The notes under the pieces: model-generated
The model's database searches: none
What the model was told of the DNA's origin: nothing
The model's input: only the letters and a program-made list of their open reading frames with translations
In this document: in pieces, positions 6,474 to 13,616 of the stretch
Numbering within the stretch: the stretch's first letter is position 1
Layout of the letters: every line of letters starts with the position of its first letter
Assembly: GCA_938033975.1 (NCBI GenBank)
Contig: CALHKJ010000068.1
Span: forward strand, 1-15,440
DNA length: 15,440 nucleotides
Direction of reading: 5' to 3'
From: an uncultured Saprospiraceae bacterium
GTDB lineage: Bacteria; Bacteroidota; Bacteroidia; Chitinophagales; Saprospiraceae
Made by a program: the position numbers and the translations under genes

Positions 6474-9467
6474 ATGCAAAGAGGACAAATTATCTGGATT
6501 TGGGCCATTTGGGTTCTTTCAATGGCATTGCACCTGTACCTTCAGTCCAATGCTGATCGGAAGTCATTGCATGAAGATCCAACAAGTTATATCCTTCAAT
6601 ATATTGATGATCAACACAATTATATTGAAAACAAGATTGTGCCACTAGCTCTTGCCAATGAATTTGAAGGAATAAATGTTGGTTTAAATCTTGACAACCA
6701 ATTAGCAGCAGAAATGCTGTCTATTGCCATTGAAATAAATGATTCAACTATTTACAGATCAAATTCCATCGAAGGTATTGATGCTTGTAATGTGCTTATA
6801 CTAGAAGGACCACTTAAGGTTACAAGGTGCATTGGAATATTTGACGAAAGTGGCTATTTAAATCCAAGAATTGCCTCCCAATATGGCTTAGCAAATAGTT
6901 ACAAAATTGTTAGCGAAGAGGAAGATGGAATCCCTATATTTTTAGATAATCAACAAATAATAATCAAAGGGACACAAAAGGATATGTCATCCAAAACTTA
7001 CTGGTTGCTTCTACCCTTTTTTAGTAGCTTTTTGATTCTATTAATTTTGCCTTTCAAATACAAACTTGACATTTCTCCGGTTCTTTGGTATGGATCAATT
7101 TTATTTGTTTTTGGAATATATTATTTGATTGAAACCCATATAAAGTTTGATTGGAAAATGCCTGCAGCATTTTTTGTGCTCTTCATTAGCTTATATTTCT
7201 GGAGAAAGGAATATAGTTTTAAAAATTTTAAAGATAGTCAAAGAGTAATTTTGCATTGGGCTGTAATTATGGTTCCATTCCTAATCGCCAACTTTACAAT
7301 AAAAGATTCTAATAGGATTAATGATATTCTAAATCCTTTTGATTCATTGAGTAAAATTACAAATGGTGATATTGCCATTATAGTCTCTTTGGTTATTCTT
7401 ATGTTAGCGCACCTTATAGGTTTGCATCAACACTGGGTCTTTATCAAGAGAAAGTTCAAGGAAGGAAAAAAATATTTGGTACTTCTTGGTCTATTAGCTT
7501 GTATTCATTTTTTTAGTTTTTACTTCATTCAACTTACCTTTCCTTTAATACCAGCTATACTTTCTATAATTATTTATTTTTTGCTTGTTGATCTTTTTTC
7601 AGAAGGAAAACAGAATCCAGTACTTTGGGCAATATTGTGGAATGTATTCCTTTCAATTGTTATAGCTGGAGCCATTTACTTTGGAGAGTTTAGCAAGACC
7701 CTACATTCTATTCAAGAAAATGTAGTAAACAATGTGTACACAGAAGACTTAGATTTAGTCAGGGTCTATGGTATTCAAAACTTGCCTGACTATTATAAAA
7801 AAGAGGTAAATGAATTTGATAACATAGGACTGCAGTCATTTTATAAAGATGCTCAGATACATTTTATTAATCACAAGACCAATGGTGATCTGCATGTTTT
7901 TAAATTTGAAATTCCTGGCTTCATAAAGGCAATAACCTTATTCTCCTTTGTATTTATAATTGGGATCACAGGCTATTTTATTTTAAGTCTTATACACCGC
8001 AAGATCAATTTATTCCCACGATTGTTTTATCCAGGTGGAATCTATTTCTCTAGTTTTTCAAGAAGAATTCAAATCAGCTATTTAATATTAACTGTAATCT
8101 CATTCATTGGAATCGCAGCAATTACGATTATTCTCTTGAATAACTATTTTAAGGACAGCGAAAGAGCTTCCTTGAAAAACAATTTGAACTTAATTAGTTC
8201 ACAGATAAATTATGTCGTCGGCGAAAATCAATTGAGTGAAGAAAATTCGATTGCAATTGAAAGCTTTACAAATGAAACACCTTATAAAGTAGAGATATTT
8301 AATAAAGACGGAATCAATATTCGCGATAAGCAAAAATTCATATCAACATCTGTGATGAATTATCTTGACAACAATCAAGATGGTTCACTGAGTGAAGTAA
8401 TTTCTGAGAATGGATTCAATTCTTATTTAAATGTAAATCATCCAAATTATAGATATGCTTTTGTATCCGGATTGGATAAACAAGGAAAGTCTTCTTTAAG
8501 TATTTATGATTTCATTGCTGGAATATTGAATGTTTATGTATTCCTTTTCATCATTGCAATTACCTTTGGTTTGTTTGTTTCCAAATCAATTGTAGATCCA
8601 CTAGCAAGGCTAAGCAATCAAATGAAGAAGCGTAGGTTGGGAAAGGAAAATGAAGAAATAAAATGGACAGGCGAAGGTGAGGTAGCAGAGCTCATACAAA
8701 ATTATAATGCGATGGTAAGAAAGTTGGAGGACAGTGCCAACTTAATAGCGCATACAGAACGAGATATGGCTTGGAGGGAAATGGCTAGACAGGTTGCTCA
8801 TGAAATTAAGAATCCACTCACCCCGATGAAACTTACACTTCAATATTTGCAGCGCCAAGTTGATAGTGGAATTACACCAGACAAAGAAAACCTTGACAGG
8901 ATTGCTTCTACACTATTGGAGCAAATAGAAAATCTTTCAAACATCTCAGGGGCCTTCTCTAATGTTGCTAAATTACCGAAAGCATCAAATGAAAAAGTTG
9001 TATTGAACGAGGTTGTAGAATCAGTGCACGATCTTTTCAGAAAGAGAGAGGATATGTACATCAGGTTATCAGAACCTATTAATGACCTCATCGTTTTTGC
9101 TGATAAAAATCACTTAGTCAGGATACTTAATAATATCGTTAAGAATGCCATTGAGGCCATTCCAGAATCCAGAATGGGAGAAATTGAAATCAGTCTTTAC
9201 AAGGAAGATAATGATGCAATCATCAGAGTAAGCGACAATGGCAATGGAATTCCAAAAGCGATGCAGAGTAAAATATTCACACCCAAGTTTACCACTAAAA
9301 ACTCTGGTAGTGGCTTAGGTCTTGCCATTGCAGCAAATATGGCAGAATCCTTCAATGGTCGTATATATTTCAATACAAAAGAAGGTGTGGGTACAGACTT
9401 TTTCCTACAAATACCATTAATGCGGTTGACTGAAAATAAAGAAGGTAATCGAGTCATACTGGATTAA
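6474..9467 (+). CDS. Polytopic sensor histidine kinase, NtrY-like
   Basis: This is a membrane-bound two-component sensor kinase of 997 residues from the ATG at 6474. A TTG at 6468 is in frame but less likely. One hydrophobic helix (about 6-22) precedes an extracytoplasmic segment to about 170. A cluster of roughly eight membrane helices (about 175-405) follows, then a second outside loop, two more helices around 485 and 540, a third outside region (about 560-680) and a last helix near 690. A HAMP linker (about 705-750) leads to the HisKA domain, where MARQVAHEIKNPLTP holds the phosphoacceptor His776. The HATPase domain shows the N box (Asn887-Asn891), G1 as DNGNGIP from Asp921, FTTK, and G2 as GSGLGLAI from Gly945. 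The H-box wording resembles NtrY-type kinases. All key residues are present. No response regulator lies beside it, so partner and signal are unknown. Confidence 0.9.
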   Translation: MQRGQIIWIWAIWVLSMALHLYLQSNADRKSLHEDPTSYILQYIDDQHNYIENKIVPLALANEFEGINVGLNLDNQLAAEMLSIAIEINDSTIYRSNSIEGIDACNVLILEGPLKVTRCIGIFDESGYLNPRIASQYGLANSYKIVSEEEDGIPIFLDNQQIIIKGTQKDMSSKTYWLLLPFFSSFLILLILPFKYKLDISPVLWYGSILFVFGIYYLIETHIKFDWKMPAAFFVLFISLYFWRKEYSFKNFKDSQRVILHWAVIMVPFLIANFTIKDSNRINDILNPFDSLSKITNGDIAIIVSLVILMLAHLIGLHQHWVFIKRKFKEGKKYLVLLGLLACIHFFSFYFIQLTFPLIPAILSIIIYFLLVDLFSEGKQNPVLWAILWNVFLSIVIAGAIYFGEFSKTLHSIQENVVNNVYTEDLDLVRVYGIQNLPDYYKKEVNEFDNIGLQSFYKDAQIHFINHKTNGDLHVFKFEIPGFIKAITLFSFVFIIGITGYFILSLIHRKINLFPRLFYPGGIYFSSFSRRIQISYLILTVISFIGIAAITIILLNNYFKDSERASLKNNLNLISSQINYVVGENQLSEENSIAIESFTNETPYKVEIFNKDGINIRDKQKFISTSVMNYLDNNQDGSLSEVISENGFNSYLNVNHPNYRYAFVSGLDKQGKSSLSIYDFIAGILNVYVFLFIIAITFGLFVSKSIVDPLARLSNQMKKRRLGKENEEIKWTGEGEVAELIQNYNAMVRKLEDSANLIAHTERDMAWREMARQVAHEIKNPLTPMKLTLQYLQRQVDSGITPDKENLDRIASTLLEQIENLSNISGAFSNVAKLPKASNEKVVLNEVVESVHDLFRKREDMYIRLSEPINDLIVFADKNHLVRILNNIVKNAIEAIPESRMGEIEISLYKEDNDAIIRVSDNGNGIPKAMQSKIFTPKFTTKNSGSGLGLAIAANMAESFNGRIYFNTKEGVGTDFFLQIPLMRLTENKEGNRVILD

Positions 9468-9508
9468 ACATTTTGATTATTTTCGCGTTTCATTAGAAAC
9501 ATTATAAC

Positions 9509-9970
9509 ATGGCATTTTGGGCTTATCTATTAATCATACTTGTGACCTATGTAGGCATGGAATTCGTTGCATGGTTTACCCACAAATATGTCATGCATGG
9601 ATTTTTATGGTCATGGCATGAAGACCACCATCTTCCCCACTTTGAAAAAGAAGGCTTTTGGGAAAAGAATGATTTGTTTTTCATCGTATTTGCCATCCCT
9701 AGTGCAGCCTCATATATGTTAGGCACTTTTGTTCCTAGTTTGACCTGGCTTCTATTTGTTGGTATTGGTATTTCTCTTTATGGTCTTACCTATTTCCTTA
9801 TTCACGATGTCTACATCCATAAGAGATTCAAATGGTTTAAGCACTTAGATTCAAACTATAGTAGATCTGTATTAAGAGCTCATGGTGCGCATCACGCAAA
9901 AACTACAAAGGAAGGATGTGAAGAATTTGGTTTGCTAATTGTTGGTAAAAAACACAGGGCTAAGAAATAA
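9509..9970 (+). CDS. crtZ: Beta-carotene hydroxylase, CrtZ type
   Basis: CrtZ is a non-haem di-iron membrane enzyme of the fatty acid hydroxylase superfamily. It adds hydroxyl groups to the beta-ionone rings of carotenoids, for example beta-carotene to zeaxanthin. The 153-residue product shows the complete set of His clusters: HKYVMH (His25-His30), HEDHH (His37-His41), HDVYIH (His99-His104) and HGAHH (His125-His129). These are joined by membrane helices at about 4-22, 55-75 and 78-98. It is slightly shorter than many CrtZ proteins but lacks no motif. Other carotenoid genes (crtB, crtI, crtY) are not in the window, so the gene is detached from any carotenoid cluster here. It starts 41 bases after the kinase stop and may be read from the same transcript. 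A related 4-hydroxylase or sterol-type activity is less likely given the close match of the motifs. Confidence 0.88.
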   Translation: MAFWAYLLIILVTYVGMEFVAWFTHKYVMHGFLWSWHEDHHLPHFEKEGFWEKNDLFFIVFAIPSAASYMLGTFVPSLTWLLFVGIGISLYGLTYFLIHDVYIHKRFKWFKHLDSNYSRSVLRAHGAHHAKTTKEGCEEFGLLIVGKKHRAKK

Positions 9971-10642
9971 TTACTTTTCGATCCCTGCCACTACAAGTAC
10001 AATTTCTCCTTTGACGGAAGTTTTAGATTCTAGTTTCAGTTTGATTTCTTTTAGGCTTCCATTTATCACTTCCTCGTGTAATTTAGATAACTCTCTAGAC
10101 AAAGATGCAGGTCTGTCATCACCACAAAATTCAATTAATTGCCCCAATGCTTTTATGATTCTATGGGGAGATTCATAAATCACAAAAGTGTTTTCTAATT
10201 CTGCCAAATATTTTATTCTTGTTTGTCTACCCTTCTTATGTGGTAAGAAACCTTCAAAATAAAATCTATCGCATGGCAGTCCAGAATTGACCAAGGCAGG
10301 AACGAAAGCTGTTGGACCTGGCAGACAAGAAACATCAACTTCGTTTTCTCTTGCAGCTCTTGAAAGTAGAAATCCAGGATCAGAAATTCCGGGTGTGCCG
10401 GCATCGCTGATTAAGGCAATATTAGCTCCTTTCTTTAATTGAGTAATGAGCTCATCTACTATTCTATGTTCATTGTGGATATGAAAAGATTTCATTGAAG
10501 TTTCAATCTGATATTCTTTGAGAAGTTTACCAGAGGTTCTGGTGTCTTCTGCAAGGATTAGATCAACCTCTTTCAGAATCTCTATGGCACGAAAAGTAAA
10601 ATCTTTGAGGTTTCCGACTGGTGTAGGAACAATATAAAGCAT
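9971..10642 (-). CDS. rsmI: 16S rRNA (cytidine(1402)-2'-O)-methyltransferase RsmI
   Basis: RsmI uses S-adenosylmethionine to 2'-O-methylate C1402 in the decoding centre of 16S rRNA. The 223-residue product shows the family's tetrapyrrole-methylase-like fold: TPVGNLKD near the start (residues 7-14), EDTRTSGKLL (32-41), HNEHR (56-60), the SAM-binding ISDAGTPGISDPG (78-90), LPGPTA (107-112), EGFLPHKKGR and YESPHRI. It is shorter than the E. coli enzyme (286 residues), ending soon after the conserved KGEIVLVV segment. It therefore appears to lack the C-terminal extension, a form I believe is common in Bacteroidota. It is convergent with crtZ with no spacer: its TAA (complement of 9971-9973) directly abuts the crtZ stop. 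Exact -7 elements lie just upstream of its ATG. Confidence 0.95.
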   Translation of the reverse strand: MLYIVPTPVGNLKDFTFRAIEILKEVDLILAEDTRTSGKLLKEYQIETSMKSFHIHNEHRIVDELITQLKKGANIALISDAGTPGISDPGFLLSRAARENEVDVSCLPGPTAFVPALVNSGLPCDRFYFEGFLPHKKGRQTRIKYLAELENTFVIYESPHRIIKALGQLIEFCGDDRPASLSRELSKLHEEVINGSLKEIKLKLESKTSVKGEIVLVVAGIEK

Positions 10643-10889
10643 AAGTCAAAGATACATAGCAAAGTTATAATCCATAAATATGCCTTCTACTTAAAGAGTA
10701 TACCATGGCAACAAATTGAAAATCAGAATGTTAAGTAAATTATAAAAAGAACTGAAATCAAGCAATCACTGGTGTTTTGGCGTCTTTAATGCAACGATTT
10801 CGACACTTTTTGACTCTTCCTTATACGATTGTGGAGAAAGAATTGGTTAAATTTACATCCGATAGAGCAACCTACACAGAAGATAGCAC
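10643..10889. other. Intergenic region between rsmI and the secreted-protein gene
   Basis: These 247 bases separate two divergent genes. Besides the rsmI promoter elements, the plus strand carries a TTG (10829-10831) followed 16 bases later by TAAATTTA (10848-10855). This is a near match to the Bacteroidota promoter (last G replaced by A, spacing one short) and would give a leader of about 28 bases for the gene at 10890. A 34-codon open frame (10789-10893) overlaps the next start codon as ATGA. I see no hairpin, repeat or RNA motif in the rest. Confidence 0.35.
10647..10667 (-). promoter_or_regulatory. Two successive -7 elements upstream of rsmI
   Basis: On the minus strand two exact TAnnTTTG matches stand in tandem: TAACTTTG (10660-10667) and TATCTTTG (10647-10654). 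The upstream one would give a leader of about 10-12 bases before the rsmI ATG at 10642. The nearer one would start transcription at or next to the ATG and give an almost leaderless mRNA. No clear TTTG is seen at the -33 distance for either, so which one works cannot be settled from sequence. Confidence 0.4.
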
Positions 10890-12986
10890 ATGAAGAAAAT
10901 AATCCTTTTAACCCTTTTATTCTTACCGTGTCTCATACACGCTCAGGTTTCGAATGATGAATGTATGTTTGCCGAACCTCTAGGGAATATTCCTTTGGAT
11001 CTTGACTTTTGCACAGAAGAAGGTGAATACGATAATTTTGGAGCTACCTTATCTCCAGAGCCCTTACCCTTTTGTTGGTTTAACGATGGTGTAGATGTTT
11101 GGTTTTCATTTACTCCAACAGGTCCAGGTATTTATATTCAACTGTTTGGAGATGCATTGAATACTACTGGTAATGTAGACAGTCCTTCAATGGCTTTGTA
11201 TTCAGGAAATTGTAACAATTTAACAGAAATTGGTTGCGCTTCAATTTCGGGTGGGATCAATATTATTGAATTAATATCAACTGATTTAGTCATTGGTCAA
11301 GTTTACTACTTAAGAGTAGCAGCAAGAAATGACAACCAAGGAGAATTTGACATCTGTTTGCGTTCATATATTCCAACACCTTCACCTCAATCTGATTGCC
11401 CTGACGCAGTTGTACTATGTGATAAGACTGGATTCATCATCGAGAATTTGGATTCAGTTGGAGATTTACCAAATGAAATGAATGGTGATTGTGTTGACGA
11501 AGCAGGAGTAGGCGGTCAAGAAAATGCATCTGTATGGTACACATGGACTTGCGACATCTCTGGAACATTAGAATTTACTTTGACTCCAAACAACCCAAAT
11601 AGTAATACAGAAGATATTGACTTTGTTGTATATCGATTACCCGGAGGCCTTAATGATTGTGCGAATAGACAATCTCTTCGATGTATGTTTTCAGGAGAGA
11701 CAGCAGGTCAAGCATCAAGTCCATGTTTTGGTCCTACTGGATTGATTGCAGGAGATAGTGATTTGATAGAATTCCCAGGATGCCAAAGTGGAGATAATAA
11801 TTTTGCTGCTCCAATTGACATGGTTTCAGGTGAGAGTTATGGAATTTTGATTAACAACTTTAGTCAATCAGGATTTGGGTTCTCAATCGAATTTGGAGGT
11901 TCCGGGACTTTCTTAGGTCCTGAAGTAGATTTTGCAATAGACACTACTGGCCTAGTGGAGTGCGACAAGCTTATCACTTTTAGTGAAGATTCAGAATCTC
12001 TGACCGATGAAATCATTCAATGGAATTGGACTTTTGGTACTGGTGCACAACCTACTAGTACTGCAACTGCAAGCCAAGCCAATGAGGCTTTTGATATTGA
12101 GTATGAGTCATTTGGCGATAAAATTGTTTCACTAACTGTAACAACGTCAAGAGGATGCACGGTTACTAAGATTGAAGATTTATTCATAGCTCCATGTTGC
12201 CAGGATACATCAACTCTATTATTGAACGCATTCGACAACCAAATAAACTGTCCAGGCCAACAAGCTGTTGGAATGGTAGCAGGAGAAAATGGTTCACCTA
12301 CCTATATGTACGCTATTAATTCACCAGATGAATTTCAATTGAATCCTAATTTCAATAATCTGGATGCTGGCGATTACAATGTTTTTGTTCAAGATATAAA
12401 AGGATGTGAAGCAGATACGACCTTGACCATCTTTCCTGCTGATAGTTTTTCAGTTAATATCATCACTCCAGATACTGAAGTTGAATTAGGCAACAGTGTA
12501 GATATTGAAGCAGAAGTGATAGCCAATGATCCAAATGTCACCATTACATGGGATCCTGCCGAAGGCTTAAGTTGTCCAGATTGTCTAACTCCGACTTCAT
12601 TTTCACCTGGAACAACAACTTATGAAATTACAATTGAAGATGAGAATGGTTGTATAAGTAGAGATCAAGTGACTATTACAACAGTAATCAAAACACCTGT
12701 ATTTGGTCCCACTGTCTTTACGCCAGATGGTTTAAACAACACAACTTTTACTCTTGGTTTTTTTAGTCCTCAAGTAAAATCATTTAATTCGTTGCGTATT
12801 TATGATAGATGGGGCAACTTGGTCTATGAAGGATTTGGACTTCCAATCAATGATTTCACAGTTGGCTGGGATGGAAAATTCAAAGGTGATGATGTCAACC
12901 CTGGAGTTTTTACTTGGATTGCAGAAGTGGACTTCATTGATAATGTCATTCGTACATTCACTGGATCAACAACAGTTGCTAGATAA
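10890..12986 (+). CDS. Secreted multidomain protein with type B T9SS C-terminal sorting domain
   Basis: The 698-residue product has a signal peptide (about 1-19, ending IHAQ). Two Cys-containing jelly-roll-like modules follow, at about 20-157 and 164-340; each includes a VWFSFTPTGPG- or SVWYTWTCDISG-like strand and a GxxYxxLxxN-type end. A PKD-like module (about 344-435) contains IQWNWTFGTG and VSLTVTTSRGC. A SprB-repeat-like module (about 444-515) contains LDAGDYNVFVQDIKGC. An Ig-like module (about 520-603) contains ITWDPAEGLSC and YEITIEDENGC. The last 90 residues are a gliding-motility-associated type B sorting domain: TVFTPDGLNN, LRIYDRWGNLVYEG, GWDGKFKGDDVNPGVFTW. It should leave through the T9SS and be displayed or released at the surface. 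No catalytic motif is visible, so an adhesive or structural role is likely but not shown. It is small next to SprB adhesins. The lptC-like gene follows after 25 bases. Confidence 0.85.
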   Translation: MKKIILLTLLFLPCLIHAQVSNDECMFAEPLGNIPLDLDFCTEEGEYDNFGATLSPEPLPFCWFNDGVDVWFSFTPTGPGIYIQLFGDALNTTGNVDSPSMALYSGNCNNLTEIGCASISGGINIIELISTDLVIGQVYYLRVAARNDNQGEFDICLRSYIPTPSPQSDCPDAVVLCDKTGFIIENLDSVGDLPNEMNGDCVDEAGVGGQENASVWYTWTCDISGTLEFTLTPNNPNSNTEDIDFVVYRLPGGLNDCANRQSLRCMFSGETAGQASSPCFGPTGLIAGDSDLIEFPGCQSGDNNFAAPIDMVSGESYGILINNFSQSGFGFSIEFGGSGTFLGPEVDFAIDTTGLVECDKLITFSEDSESLTDEIIQWNWTFGTGAQPTSTATASQANEAFDIEYESFGDKIVSLTVTTSRGCTVTKIEDLFIAPCCQDTSTLLLNAFDNQINCPGQQAVGMVAGENGSPTYMYAINSPDEFQLNPNFNNLDAGDYNVFVQDIKGCEADTTLTIFPADSFSVNIITPDTEVELGNSVDIEAEVIANDPNVTITWDPAEGLSCPDCLTPTSFSPGTTTYEITIEDENGCISRDQVTITTVIKTPVFGPTVFTPDGLNNTTFTLGFFSPQVKSFNSLRIYDRWGNLVYEGFGLPINDFTVGWDGKFKGDDVNPGVFTWIAEVDFIDNVIRTFTGSTTVAR

Positions 12987-13011
12987 ATTGCTCTTCAGCT
13001 AAAATAATATT

Positions 13012-13581
13012 TTGCAAAATAGCTTATTACCTTTCTTTGTCTTTCTCATTTTTTGTGCCATTGCTTGCACAAATTCAATAGAAGAAGTAGATGCCTTGTT
13101 TACCGATAAAGATTTAAAAATTGAGCAAGCTGAAGATGTAGAAATTCTTTATAGCGATTCAGCACAGATCAAGTTAAAAATCACTGCACCAAGTCTGAAG
13201 AGATACATCCAAAAGAAAAATTCAGTAGATGAATTTCCCGATGGAGTTCTTGTGGAGTTCTATGACACCAATGGCAAAATCATATCTTGGTTGAAATCAG
13301 ACTATGCCATCAGAAAAGACTTGGATAAAAAAATCTATGTCAAGGAAAACGTAAAATTATACAATACTCAAGATGATGAATTGAGTACAGATGAATTGAT
13401 ATGGGATGAAGAGACAGGAGAAATATATACCAATAAATATGTTCGGATTGCCCAACCAAAACGAGGTGATACCCTATTTGGATATGGTTTTATTGCCAAG
13501 CAAGAATTCCAAAGATTTCAATTAAATAAGAAGGTTTCTGGCACTAAGTTTCTTGAACTAGATAAGGCCTTTAATAATTGA
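13012..13581 (+). CDS. lptC: LPS export ABC transporter periplasmic protein LptC family (lipoprotein), TTG start
   Basis: LptC belongs to the bridge that moves lipopolysaccharide from the inner-membrane LptB2FG transporter to LptA. The 189-residue product begins with a short hydrophobic stretch ending AIAC (Cys19), an acceptable lipobox, so it is probably lipid-anchored rather than held by a membrane helix. The rest is an LptC/OstA-like beta-jelly-roll: AQIKLKITAPSLKRY, FPDGVLVEFYDTNGKI, SWLKSDYAI, KIYVKENVKLYNTQDDELSTDELIWD cut into strands, then GDTLFGYGFIA. The start codon must be non-AUG. The frame contains no ATG at all, a TAA stands at 13000-13002, and TTG at 13012 gives a complete signal peptide (ATT at 13009 is the only close alternative). 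The gene follows the secreted-protein stop by 25 bases and precedes the CNNM/CBS gene by 35 bases, suggesting one transcript. Confidence 0.85.
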   Translation: MQNSLLPFFVFLIFCAIACTNSIEEVDALFTDKDLKIEQAEDVEILYSDSAQIKLKITAPSLKRYIQKKNSVDEFPDGVLVEFYDTNGKIISWLKSDYAIRKDLDKKIYVKENVKLYNTQDDELSTDELIWDEETGEIYTNKYVRIAQPKRGDTLFGYGFIAKQEFQRFQLNKKVSGTKFLELDKAFNN

Positions 13582-13616
13582 TCTTTTTAAGTACCTTTAA
13601 ATTACAATAGCAATAC

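Noticed and set aside
9487..9500. GTTTC-ATTA-GAAAC hairpin before crtZ
   Set aside because: A five-base-pair AT-rich stem without a T tract is too weak to call a terminator or regulator.
9939..10178. A 79-codon plus-strand frame across the crtZ/rsmI junction
   Set aside because: It overlaps the crtZ end out of frame and is antisense to rsmI; both of those genes are secure.
12802..13002. A 66-codon plus-strand frame bridging the secreted protein and lptC
   Set aside because: It is a frame-shifted reading of the type B sorting domain, which is fully conserved in the main frame.
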